A stretch of 64,000 bases of DNA from Leptoclinus maculatus (Eukaryota; Chordata; Actinopteri; Perciformes; Stichaeidae), in NCBI GenBank assembly GCA_032191485.1, contig JAVDOI010000005.1, positions 1,572,001 to 1,636,000 on the forward strand, in the 5' to 3' direction. Below are positions 12,838 through 26,500 of the stretch, piece by piece (position 1 is the first letter of the stretch; each line of letters begins with the position of its first letter). The notes below the pieces were generated by a model that worked only from the letters and a program-made list of their open reading frames with translations, had not been told where the DNA came from and did not search any database. The translations under genes and the position numbers were made by a program.

Positions 12838-12975
12838 TGGTAAATGGACGTGCATTTATATAGCGCCTTTCTAGTCTTCCAACCACTCAAAGCACTTTCA
12901 ACTAGGCTACATGTCAAAATTCACCCACTCACACACTGATGGCAGAGGCTGCCCTTGCCCTTTACAGCGCGCCTC
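12838..12975 (-). mobile_element. SINE tail fragment
   Basis: Plus-strand text AAATGGACGTGCATTTATAT, AGCGCCTTTCTAGTC and ACCACTCAAAGC is the inverse of the common teleost SINE 3' tail (GCTTTGAGTGGT ... ATATAAATGC). The tRNA-like head is not present. Confidence 0.65.
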
Positions 12976-13038
12976 GCCGAGATGGTCAGAGCCGATCTAC
13001 CATCACCCCTCGAGCCGGTTGACTTGGAAAGATCAATA

Positions 13039-13072
13039 CGGACAGTGAGCAGCAGTCCCTGCTCACTGTCCG
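13039..13072. repeat. Hairpin: 14-bp inverted repeat with a 6-base loop
   Basis: CGGACAGTGAGCAG at 13039-13052 is the exact inverse of 13059-13072. It lies between SINE fragments, within the longer candidate vstm2b 3' UTR. Confidence 0.9.
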
Positions 13073-13196
13073 TCTGCTGGGAAGTGTCACAAATATTGTT
13101 GGTTCATTATGAATCTGTTGTGGGCCTAATTAATGGGAGACACTGGTGCTTGATCAATGCCCCTCCAGCTATTCTATGAGAAACGCCCCTACCTCC

Positions 13197-13440
13197 AGGG
13201 CGACTGTGGCTCAGTGGAGGAGCGGGCCGTCCTGCAATCGGCGGTTCGATCCCCGGCTCCGCTAGTCCATGTCGATGTCTCCTTGGGCAAGACACTTATG
13301 GCCTAATTGCTCCCGTAGCTGTTCCTCTGGTGTGTGAATGTTAGATAGTCATGAATGGGTGTGAATGGTTTAATGATGACATGTGGTGTTAAAGAGCTTT
13401 GAGTGGTCGGAACACTTGAAAAGACCATTTACCATTTACT
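13197..13440 (+). mobile_element. tRNA-derived SINE, nearly complete
   Basis: A box TGGCTCAGTGG (13207-13217) and B box GGTTCGATCCC (13243-13253) are both intact, giving a type 2 pol III promoter. A body with CCTTGGGCAAGACACTTA follows, then the tail AAAGAGCTTTGAGTGGTC and an ACCATTTACCATTTACT end. This is a common teleost SINE type. It sits on the antisense side of the vstm2b 3' flank. Confidence 0.85.
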
Positions 13441-14428
13441 CCAGAGAGAGTTTCTGTACATTTGAAGATCCTTCTTACTGCACAATCAGCAGAATCTGGT
13501 CTGGTGGTGTTCTGTTCATGGAGAAAACAAACCACTGCTGTTTGTTGCTTTTCTTTTCCTTCTGATTTTAAAATAAACAAAAAACAAAAGAACCAAAGAA
13601 AGAATGATACACAGATTCAATAGACCTTCATCTCTACTGCTCTTGGCATGTTGCCAATAAATCACTTTGTCTCATAGAAATGATGATCACCACATATTTA
13701 ATAAAAATAAACATTATTGGAGGTGATTAACAACAACAATGGTAAGATGTGCCTTATCTTAATCAACATATATTAACTTGTTGTTTACATTATAGAACAC
13801 AGCTATGAGAACTAAAGTAAGTGTGTGCGTGGGGGGGGTACATCAGACTAACTCACTGGATGAATGGTAGTTCTGCATAATGAAGACGCGTCACATGGCT
13901 ACAGTACAATACGTCAATGATCATGCTGATCAAATCGTGCCTCTTCAAAGAGAAACAAGGAGTCACATGTTTTCCACATAACAAATGAAAATCAGCAGGA
14001 CTCACACTGAAGTGATGCGTGTTGTCATGTGAACGGAATTCACAGTGGAAATGCTGCAAAATAAATGTGAGTGAGGAATGTTTGAGGAGGGCCATGCATG
14101 AAGCAGTTGAGTAGCCTAAAGGCAGCGCTTCATGTAGCCACGCTGGATCAGTAGTGATGGTCCTATCATTCTCCTCCCCACCCTCTGCTCGGCCAACAGT
14201 CACTTAGCTTCCATCTCTGTTTCAAGTCCGAGACGCGTCCTTCTCGTCACATTTGTTAGTCTCTGCTGCCGATCTCCATCCTTTTTGCATTGCTTGCGCT
14301 CCCTGCAGTGATTTGTTTCATACATCGGTTTAATGTGACCCTTTCTCTCCTGGTGGGCACTGACTGCTGCTTGTTTTTTTGGTATAGTGAGAACGTTGCA
14401 TGTCGGCGTAATATTGGTTGAAGTCTCT
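13441..14428 (-). other. Probable vstm2b 3' untranslated region
   Basis: This sequence follows the vstm2b stop codon on the minus strand. No coding signal is visible on either strand. A minus-strand ATTAAA lies at 13697-13702 and an AATAAA at 12237-12242, so the 3' UTR may be about 0.7 or 2.2 kb. The longer form would include the SINE at 13197-13440. Confidence 0.4.
13697..13702 (-). promoter_or_regulatory. Candidate polyadenylation signal ATTAAA for vstm2b
   Basis: ATTAAA on the minus strand about 730 bases after the stop codon, with a short TGTGGTG-like stretch just downstream. It is a variant hexamer in AT-rich DNA, so support is weak. Confidence 0.25.
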
Positions 14429-14517
14429 TCAGTGGGCCAATAGGAAAGGAAGGAGTTTATGCAGGAACAGTAGAGTGATGCAGAGGAGGGGGTCCATGGT
14501 GCTCATCACACCGCAAC
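14429..14517 (-). CDS. vstm2b: vstm2b coding exon 5 (hydrophobic C-terminal tail and stop)
   Basis: This 89-bp terminal exon lies 36 kb downstream of exon 4. The acceptor is excellent (GTCTTTCTCTCATCCAG). The first two bases complete the Gly codon begun in exon 4 (phase 1). Twenty-eight codons follow, including MDPLLCITLLFLHKLLPF and ending AH, then TGA at 14431-14429. The pattern DPLL-hydrophobic-LHK-LL-LL-H matches the VSTM2B C-terminus. A Gly-Ala-Gly-Cys-Gly cluster before the tail would suit a GPI-attachment signal; a transmembrane helix is the alternative. Phase, acceptor quality and tail similarity all agree. Confidence 0.9.
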
Positions 14518-17500
14518 CTGGATGAGAGAAAGACAATGACAACGCTTAAACTATAACATTAGACTGATCGATTAACAAGAGCCATACTAGCAGATCTGTG
14601 AGGCAGTACTAAGACACAGTGGAGCTGTGAGCTTAACACCATCATGCTAACATGCTAACATGAGGCTGTGGGAATGACATTAGTTTTGCTGGCGCTTGCA
14701 TGGCTGAGACTGTAGTGGAAAGAACTGATGTTTGCTATGCCCTGCTCTGCACCTTCTGATGCTAGTACGTTTACTATCTATTTCTTTTTGCAATGAGAAC
14801 ATTGTAAAGGTCTATTAATCATACTGTACATCATCATGCCAAAGCAGTGAGGCTAAAGCTACATACAATGTTTCTTCATTACAGACATGTATAGACAGGC
14901 ATCAATGTGGAGAGATGAGAATGATAAGTGACTATATGTCTCCAAACCAAGTCTACAGACTGACCTACTACCAGTGTTGGCACTAAAAGAAGTCAAAGCG
15001 CACTGTAGCTGATTTCCACCTCATCTTACAACATAATGCATAATTGAATTGAATTTAAAAGCCTGCCAGTTATATCACCAGTGGTCTTTACATTTTAAAA
15101 CAGTTTCAAAAGAGACCCATTCATTCAGATTAAGTGCAACATGTAGCACCTTTCCCTGAAACACTTATTTGGTTTCCCACTCAAACAGATTTGAGTGAAT
15201 GTTCAGATCCCCTGACTCCCTGCCTGCCTCTTGTAACAGATCAACGGCACTACATGTATGTGTTAGGTGAGCTAAGGTGTTCTCAGCTGTCAATAAAAGC
15301 ATCAAGTTTAGTTGATGCTTTTGTATGATGTGCTTTAAAGAATGAGCCACAATGTGAATCAGGAGGGACCAGACCTCATGTAAACCTGGATACCAAAGTT
15401 CAGTCCAGTCACTTTATTATCCTGGATGGTGCACAATATCAAAAACACAAGTCCAAACAATACAAAACAAAAGGTACAAAAGTGTTTTTATTATAGTTGT
15501 GAGTCATCATGGCACAATGTGGTCCTTGATACCGTCTACTGAAGCGGAAACAGGCGGTTGTGAGTACTTGTCTAGATGTCTGTCGGTCTGAGATCTCGTC
15601 AAGGCGATAGTCACAACCGTGCAAGATGCCGTCACATGCCGTCTGTCAGGCCAGATACAGAGACTCTGTGTCGTCTGTGTGTCTCATTCTATCTCACTGT
15701 ATTTCTCCTTTCCTTTACTTAAATCTCATATCGCTTTTACTGCAATATTACTGTTGTGTAAGCGATATTGGAATCACATTCTGAAATATTGGACCTATAA
15801 TTGCTTTTTATTGGCATGTTGAGATACTGGCATTCATTGAGAAAACAGAGACTCTGGTTGGTGTTTACATATGCAAATGTTCACAGCAATGGTAGCATTG
15901 TTATTCATTGTAAATATGTAGGATCAATACTACAGTGAACAACCCTGTACCCTGCTTCTTTGGGACTTTCATCCTTTCCACTGTAAAATGTAGCTAAAGT
16001 TCAAAGGGACTTCTCTCATTTCTTCCTCTCAACCACCTTCTCTTGGCTTCCATCCATCCACACGTGTTCATCACTGCTCTCTTTTATCTTGCCAGATTAA
16101 TATCTGAGCCAATACCCTCATGATTAAGAATGATGGAATAGTGAACAAACTCACGTCCGCAGCCCCTCTGCACATAGCTGGGGTGACGCAGGAGTCTGAG
16201 GGATGTTATCTGAGCAACAGAGGAGCACCAGCTACTGCAGCTGTGATCCAGTGAGGGGCACCCAGCCTCGGGACTAGGGGCGTTTCAGGGGGTGGTAACT
16301 GGTGTTCTGCCTGGAACACTACTTCCTAAATGTAATTTTACTGCATGACTACGGGAAACATATTTAATTTGAAATTATATTTAAATGTTACGGTAATTGC
16401 TTTGTACAAGAAAGCCATGGGCAGTTACCAATCAAACCTTTCTCTGCTTATCTGTAGGCAAACAGGGAGCGTGCATGAAGATGACTGACACCAAGTCCAC
16501 CACAAAACCGCTGTTAACCATGGAGCTATTAGAGGAATCGATGGAAGCCACAGAACCTCTAGCTCAATCGTCCCTCTAACAAACCGTTAGAGCCTCTGAT
16601 AGTTGTACTTCCTTTACTCTACTTTTTAAAACTAGTGTCCTTGAGTTTGTGAGAGGCGCTTTTTAAACGATTATTAGTGATAGTTACATTATCATATTTT
16701 TTAATCTTTTAAATCTTATTCTATATTTTATGACAACCGCTCTATGTGCTGAGCTGAACTGGGTTCTTGTCCAACACATTCTGTTGTAGCGTGAACCTAC
16801 ATGTGACTAATGAAACTAATACAAATAGAAAAACTCTTCAAATAAAAGTAAAAATGACTAATAAAACTGAACTGAACCTGTCACTTGGATGAATACTTAA
16901 ATCAGTCATATGCTCTCAATAACCCTCGAACATCAAACTATCCACTGCTCAATGTAAATCCTACATACTGCATAAGTATATACAGTATATAAACATCTTC
17001 ACACTATCTTGCACTATTTGTATTGTTTACAACTCGCAGAACACTTGACTAGTTTATAGACGTTTTATTTTTATCCCATTGATAAATCAATTGATCGTTT
17101 ATTTTATATTCAATTCAATTCAATTCAAATTTATTTAGTATAGCCCAAAATCACAAATTACAAATTTGCCTCAGAGGGCTTTACAGTATGTACACATGAC
17201 ATCCTCTTGTCCCGGAACCCTCACAAGAGGTTATATATATTATATATATATTATTTCTTGCCTTTACTTGTCCAGCTTTATTGTCCTTATTCCTACCTGT
17301 TATCTCTATTTCTGTGTAAGTATATCGACAGAGATGAAAAATAATTCCTTGTATGTGTAAGCATACTTGGCCAATAAACTCTTTTTTCCTCTGAGCAGTC
17401 TGCTTTCTCCCTATCTGGAGAACAAAAACCCAACAAGCTAACATTAGCTTGCTGGTTAATTATCCTATCCAGGCAACACTGTTACCCCACGCTGATAAGC

Positions 17501-20500
17501 TTGTTGACATGAGATCGGTTGCCCCGTCGCTCAGAGGTTCCTGCAGCCGATCGACCCGGTCACGTCTGTTTTCTGTCCTGGCCCCACAATGGTGGAATGA
17601 ACTCCTCACTGATGTCAGGACAGCAGAGTCGCTGCCCATCTTTCATCAGGCTGAAAACTCACCTCTTCAAGAAGTACTACCCTGAGCCTTCCACTCAGCA
17701 CTTATTGTATTGTATTAGCTTGTTGCACTTATTATATTCTAATTAGTTTGTTTCTGCACTGGACATTTGCTCTGGTTTATGCTCTTAGATGCTTGTTTAA
17801 AGGAGATGTACTTATGACTTCTGGTTCTAGTAGTTCTCTTGAATACCGATGTTGAATACACTTATTGTAAGTCACTTTGGATAAAAGCGTCTACTAAATG
17901 ACTGTAATGTAATGTAATGTAATGAGTAATGTTAGTCCTCAAGCAATTGATGATGATTGTGGATTTTCTTTCTCTCCATCGGATTGATTCAGAGCTAAAC
18001 AACACATTCCTGGATAAAGCCCCACAAACCCCGAAGCTCTGAAGGCTGACGGTGCCACTGCCTTGGGCCACAGCAGCAGCTGGATCAGCTGTCAGTCGGT
18101 TCAACAGCTGGAGAGACTTTAGATGGAGTTTGTGTCTGCACACAAGATCACTGTACTGATACTAATAAATACAGTTATCATCACTGTACTGATACTAATA
18201 AATACACAGTTATCATCACTGTACTGATACTAATAAATACACAGTTATCATCACTGTACTGGTACTAATAAATACAGTTATCATCACTGTACTGACACTA
18301 ATAAATACACAGTTATCATCACTGTACTGATACTAATAAATACACAGTTATCATCACTGTACTGATACTAATAAATACAGTTATCATCGCTGTACTGATA
18401 CTAATAAATACACAGTTATCACTGTACTGATACTAATAAATACAGTTATCATCACTGTACTGATACTAATAAATACAGTTATCATCACTGTACTGATACT
18501 AATAAATACACAGTTATCATCACTGTACTGATACTAATAAATACACAGTTATCATCACTGTACTGATACTAATAAATACAGTTATCATCACTGTACTGAT
18601 ACTAATAAATACAGTTATCATCACTGTACTAATACTAATAAATACAGTTATCATCACTGTACTGATACTAATAAATACAGTTATCACCACTGTACTGATA
18701 CTAATAAATACAGTTATCATCACTGTACTAATACTAATGAATACAGTTATCATCACTGTACTGATACTAATAAATACAGTTATCACCACTGTACTGATAC
18801 TAATAAATACAGTTATCATCACTGTACTAATACTAATAAATACAGTTATCATCACTGTACTGATACTAATAAAGACAGTTATCATCACTGTACTAATACT
18901 AATAAATACAGTTATGATCACTGTACTGATACTAATAAAGACAGTTATCATCACTGTACTAATACTAATAAATACAGTTATCATCACTGTACTGATACTA
19001 ATACATACAGTTATCATCACTGTACTAATACTAATAAATACAGTTATCATCACTGTACTGATACTAATACATACAGTTATCATCACTGTACTAATACTAA
19101 TGAATACAGTTATGATCACTGTACTGATACTAATAAATACAGTTATCATCACTGTACTGATACTAATAAATACACAGTTATCACTGTACTGATACTAATA
19201 AATACAGTTATCATCACTGTACTGATACTAATAAATACACAGTTATCATCACTGTACTGATACTAATAAATACAGTTATCATCACTGTACTGATACTAAT
19301 AAATACAGTTATCATCACTGTACTAATACTAATAAAGACAGTTATCATCACTGTACTAATACTAATAAATACAGTTATCATCACTGTACTGATACTAATA
19401 AATACAGTTATCACCACTGTACTGATACTAATAAATACAGTTATCATCACTGTACTAATACTAATAAAGACAGTTATCATCACTGTACTGATACTAATAA
19501 ATACAGTTATCATCACTGTACTTATACTAATAAAGACAGTTATCATCACTGTACTGATACTAATAAATACAGTTATCATCACTGTACTAATACTAATAAA
19601 GACAGTTATCATCACTGTACTAATACTAATAAATACAGTTATGATCACTGTACTGATACTAATACATACAGTTATCATCACTGTACTAATACTAATGAAT
19701 ACAGTTATGATCACTGTACTGATACTAATAAATACAGTTATGATCACTGTACTAATACTAATAAATACAGTTATGATCACTGTACTGATACTAATAAATA
19801 CAGTTATCATCACTGTACTGATACTAATAAATACACAGTTATCATCACTGTACTGATACTAATAAATACACAGTTATCATCACTGTACTGATACTAATAA
19901 ATACAGTTATCATCACTGTACTGATACTAATAAATACAGTTATCATCACTGTACTGATACTAATAAATACACAGTTATCATCACTGTACTGATACTAATA
20001 AATACAGTTATCATCACTGTACTGATACTAATAAATACACAGTTATCATCACTGTACTGATACTAATAAATACAGTTATCATCACTGTACTAATACTAAT
20101 AAAGACAGTTATCATCACTGTACTAATACTAATAAATACAGTTATCATCACTGTACTGATACTAATGAATACAGTTATCATCACTGTACTAATACTAATA
20201 AATACAGTTATCATCACTGTACTAATTCTAATAAAGACAGTTATCATCACTGTACTGATACTAATAAATACAGTTATCACCACTGTACTGATACTAATAA
20301 ATACAGTTATCACCACTGTACTGATACTAATAAAGACACAGTTATCATCACTGTACTAATACTAATAAATACAGTTATCATCACTGTACTGATACTAATA
20401 AATACAGTTATCATCACTGTACTAATACTAATAAAGACAGTTATCATCACTGTACTAATGATAATAAATACAGTTATCATCACTGTACTGATACTAATGA

Positions 20501-23500
20501 ATACAGTTATCATCACTGTACTAATACTAATAAATACAGTTATCATCACTGTACTAATTCTAATAAAGACAGTTATGATCACTGTACTAATGATAATAAA
20601 TACAGTTATCATCACTGTACTGATACTAATAAATACAGTTATCATCACTGTACTGATACTAATAAATACAGTTATCATCACTGTACTGATACTAATAAAT
20701 ACAGTTATGATCACTGTACTAATACTAATAAATACAGTTATCATCACTGTACTAATTCTAATAAATACAGTTATCACCACTGTACTGATACTAATAAATA
20801 CAGTTATCATCACTGTACTAATACTAATGAATACAGTTATCATCACTGTACTGATACTAATAAATACAGTTATCATCACTGTACTAATACTAATAAAGAC
20901 AGTTATCATCACTGTACTAATACTAATAAATACAGTTATGATCACTGTACTGATACTAATACATACAGTTATCATCACTGTACTAATACTAATAAATACA
21001 GTTATGATCACTGTACTGATACTAATAAATACAGTTATCATCACTGTACTGATACTAATAAATACAGTTATGATCACTGTACTGATACTAATAAATACAG
21101 TTATCATCACTGTACTAATACTAATGAATACAGTTATCATCACTGTACTGATACTAATAAATACAGTTATCATCACTGTACTAATACTAATAAAGACAGT
21201 TATCATCACTGTACTAATACTAATGAATACAGTTATCATCACTGTACTGATACTAATAAATACAGTTATCATCACTGTACTAATACTAATAAATACAGTT
21301 ATCATCACTGTACTAATACTAATGAATACAGTTATCATCACTGTACTGATACTAATAAATACAGTTATGATCACTGTACTAATACTAATAAAGACAGTTA
21401 TCATCACTGTACTGATACTAATAAAGACAGTTATCATCACTGTACTAATACTAATAAAGACAGTTATCATCACTGTACTAATACTAATGAATACAGTTAT
21501 CATCACTGTACTGATACTAATAAATACAGTTATGATCACTGTACTAATACTAATAAAGACAGTTATCATCACTGTACTGATACTAATAAAGACAGTTATC
21601 ATCACTGTACTAATACTAATAAAGACAGTTATCATCACTGTACTGATACTAATAAATACAGTTATCATCACTGTACTAATACTAATAAAGACAGTTATCA
21701 TCACTGTACTGATACTAATAAATACAGTTATCATCACTGTACTGATACTAATAAATACAGTTATCACCACTGTACTGATACTAATAAATACAGTTATCAT
21801 CACTGTACTAATACTAATGAATACAGTTATCATCACTGTACTGATACTAATAAATACAGTTATCATCACTGTACTAATACTAATAAAGACACTACTAATA
21901 CTAATAAATACAGTTATGATCACTGTACTGATACTAATACATACAGTTATCATCACTGTACTAATACTAATAAATACAGTTATGATCACTGTACTGATAC
22001 TAATAAATACAGTTATCATCACTGTACTAATACTAATGAATACAGTTATCATCACTGTACTGATACTAATAAATACAGTTATCATCACTGTACTAATACT
22101 AATAAAGACAGTTATCATCACTGTACTAATACTAATGAATACAGTTATCATCACTGTACTGATACTAATAAATACAGTTATCATCACTGTACTAATACTA
22201 ATAAAGACAGTTATCATCACTGTACTAATACTAATAAATACAGTTATGATCACTGTACTGATACTAATACATACAGTTATCATCACTGTACTAATACTAA
22301 TAAATACAGTTATGATCACTGTACTGATACTAATAAATACAGTTATCATCACTGTACTGATACTAATAAATACAGTTATCATCACTGTACTGATACTAAT
22401 AAATACACAGTTATCATCACTGTACTAATACTAATAAATACAGTTATCATCACTGTACTAATACTAATAAAGACAGTTATCATCACTGTACTAATACTAA
22501 TAAAGACAGTTATCATCACTGTACTGATACTAATAAAGACAGTTATCATCACTGTACTAATACTAATAAAGACAGTTATCATCACTGTACTGATACTAAT
22601 AAATACAGTTATCATCACTGTACTAATACTAATAAAGACAGTTATCATCACTGTACTGATACTAATAAATACAGTTATCATCACTGTACTAATACTAATA
22701 AAGACAGTTATCATCACTGTACTGATACTAATAAATACAGTTATCATCACTGTACTGATACTAATAAATACAGTTATCACCACTGTACTGATACTAATAA
22801 ATACAGTTATCATCACTGTACTAATACTAATGAATACAGTTATCATCACTGTACTGATACTAATAAATACAGTTATCATCACTGTACTAATACTAATAAA
22901 GACAGTTATCATCACTGTACTAATACTAATAAATACAGTTATGATCACTGTACTGATACTAATACATAAAGTTATCATCACTGTACTAATACTAATAAAT
23001 ACAGTTATGATCACTGTACTGATACTAATAAATACAGTTATCATCACTGTACTGATACTAATAAATACAGTTATGATCACTGTACTGATACTAATAAATA
23101 CAGTTATCATCACTGTACTAATACTAATGAATACAGTTATCATCACTGTACTGATACTAATAAATACAGTTATCATCACTGTACTAATACTAATAAAGAC
23201 AGTTATCATCACTGTACTAATACTAATGAATACAGTTATCATCACTGTACTGATACTAATAAATACAGTTATCATCACTGTACTAATACTAATAAAGACA
23301 GTTATCATCACTGTACTAATACTAATAAATACAGTTATGATCACTGTACTGATACTAATACATACAGTTAGCATCACTGTACTAATACTAATAAATACAG
23401 TTATGATCACTGTACTGATACTAATAAATACAGTTATCATCACTGTACTGATACTAATAAATACAGTTATCATCACTGTACTGATACTAATAAATACACA

Positions 23501-26500
23501 GTTATCATCACTGTACTGATACTAATAAATACACAGTTATCATCACTGTACTAATACTAATAAATACAGTTATCATCACTGTACTAATACTAATAAAGAC
23601 AGTTATCATCACTGTACTAATACTAATAAATACAGTTATGATCACTGTACTGATACTAATACATACAGTTATCATCACTGTACTAATACTAATAAATACA
23701 GTTATGTTCACTGTACTGATACTAATAAATACAGTTATCATCACTGTACTGATACTAATAAATACAGTTATCATCACTGTACTGATACTAATAAATACAG
23801 TTATCATCACTGTACTGATACTAATAAATACAGTTATCATCACTGTACTGATACTAATAAATACACAGTTATCATCACTGTACTGATACTAATAAATACA
23901 GTTATCATCACTGTACTGATACTAATAAATACACAGTTATCATCACTGTACTGATACTAATAAATACAGTTATCATCACTGTACTGATACTAATAAATAC
24001 AGTTATCATCACTGTACTGATACTAATAAATACAGTTATCATCACTGTACTAATACTAATAAAGACAGTTATCATCACTGTACTGATACTAATAAATACA
24101 GTTATCATCACTGTACTAATACTAATAAAGACAGTTATCATCACTGTACTGATACTAATAAATACAGTTATCACCACTGTACTGATACTAATAAATACAG
24201 TTATCATCACTGTACTAATACTAATGAATACAGTTATCATCACTGTACTGATACTAATAAATACAGTTATCATCACTGTACTAATACTAATAAAGACAGT
24301 TATCATCACTGTACTAATACTAATAAATACAGTTATGATCACTGTACTGATACTAATACATACAGTTATCATCACTGTACTAATACTAATAAATACAGTT
24401 ATGATCACTGTACTGATACTAATAAATACAGTTATCATCACTGTACTGATACTAATAAATACAGTTATCATCACTGTACTGATACTAATAAATACAGTTA
24501 TCATCACTGTACTGATACTAATAAATACACAGTTATCATCACTGTACTAATACTAATAAATACAGTTATCATCACTGTACTAATACTAATAAAGACAGTT
24601 ATCATCACTGTACTAATACTAATAAATACAGTTATGATCACTGTACTGATACTAATACATACAGTTATCATCACTGTACTAATACTAATAAATACAGTTA
24701 TGATCACTGTACTGATACTAATAAATACAGTTATCATCACTGTACTGATACTAATAAATACAGTTATCATCACTGTACTGATACTAATAAATACACAGTT
24801 ATCATCACTGTACTGATACTAATAAATACAGTTATCATCACTGTACTGATACTAATAAATACACAGTTATCACTGTACTGATACTAATAAATACAGTTAT
24901 CATCACTGTACTGATACTAATAAATACAGTTATCATCACTGTACTAATACTAATGAATACAGTTATCATCACTGTACTGATACTAATAAATACAGTTATG
25001 ATCACTGTACTAATACTAATACATACAGTTATCATCACTTTACTGATACTAATAAAGACAGTTATGATCACTGTACTAATACTAATAAATACAGTTATCA
25101 TCACTGTACTGATACTAATAAATACAGTTATCATCACTGTACTAATACTAATAAATACAGTTATCATCACTGTACTAATACTAATAAATACAGTTATCAT
25201 CACTGTACTGATACTAATAAATACAGTTATCATCACTGTACTGATACTAATAAATACAGTTATCATCACTGTACTAATACTAATGAATACAGTTATCATC
25301 ACTGTACTGATACTAATAAATACAGTTATGATCACTGTACTAATACTAATACATACAGTTATCATCACTTTACTGATACTAATAAAGACAGTTACGATCA
25401 CTGTACTAATACTAATAAATACAGTTATCATCACTGTACTTATACTAATAAAGACAGTTACCATCACTGTACTAATACTAATAAATACAGTTATCATCAC
25501 TGTACTGATACTAATAAAGACAGTTATGATCACTGTACTAATACTAATAAATACAGTTATCATCACTGTACTTATACTAATAAAGACAGTTATCATCACT
25601 GTACTTATACTAATAAAGACAGTTACCATCACTGTACTAATACTAATAAATACAGTTATCATCACTGTACTGATACTAATAAAGACAGTTATGATCACTG
25701 TACTAATACGAATAAATACAGTTATCATCACTGTACTGATACTAATAAAGACAGTTATGATCACTGTACTAATACTAATAAATACAGTTATCATCACTGT
25801 ACTTATACTAATAAAGACAGTTATCATCACTGTACTTATACTAATAAAGACAGTTACCATCACTGTACTAATACTAATAAATACAGTTATCATCACTGTA
25901 CTAATACTAATAAATACAGTTATCATCACTGTACTAATACTAATAAATACAGTTATCATCACTGTACTAATACTAATAAATACAGTTATGATCACTGTAC
26001 TTATACTAATAAAGACAGTTATCATCACTGTACTGATACTAATAAATACAGTTATGATCACTGTACTGATACTAATAAAGACAGTTATCATCACTGTACT
26101 AATACTAATAAATACAGTTATGATCACTGTACTTATACTAATAAAGACAGTTATCATCACTGTACTGATACTAATAAATACAGTTATCATCACTGTACTA
26201 ATACTAATAAATACAGTTATCATCACTGTACTGATACTAATAAATACAGTTATCATCACTGTACTGATACTAATAAATACAGTTATCATCACTGTACTAA
26301 TACTAATAAATACAGTTATGATCACTGTACTTATACTAATAAATACAGTTATCATCACTGTACTGATACTAATAAATACAGTTATCATCACTGTACTAAT
26401 ACTAATAAATACAGTTATGATCACTGTACTTATACTAATAAAGACAGTTATCATCACTGTACTGATACTAATAAATACAGTTATGATCACTGTACTGATA

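Noticed and set aside
13201..13260. tRNA gene
   Set aside because: A and B boxes belong to a SINE with the usual body and tail; no tRNA cloverleaf is complete.
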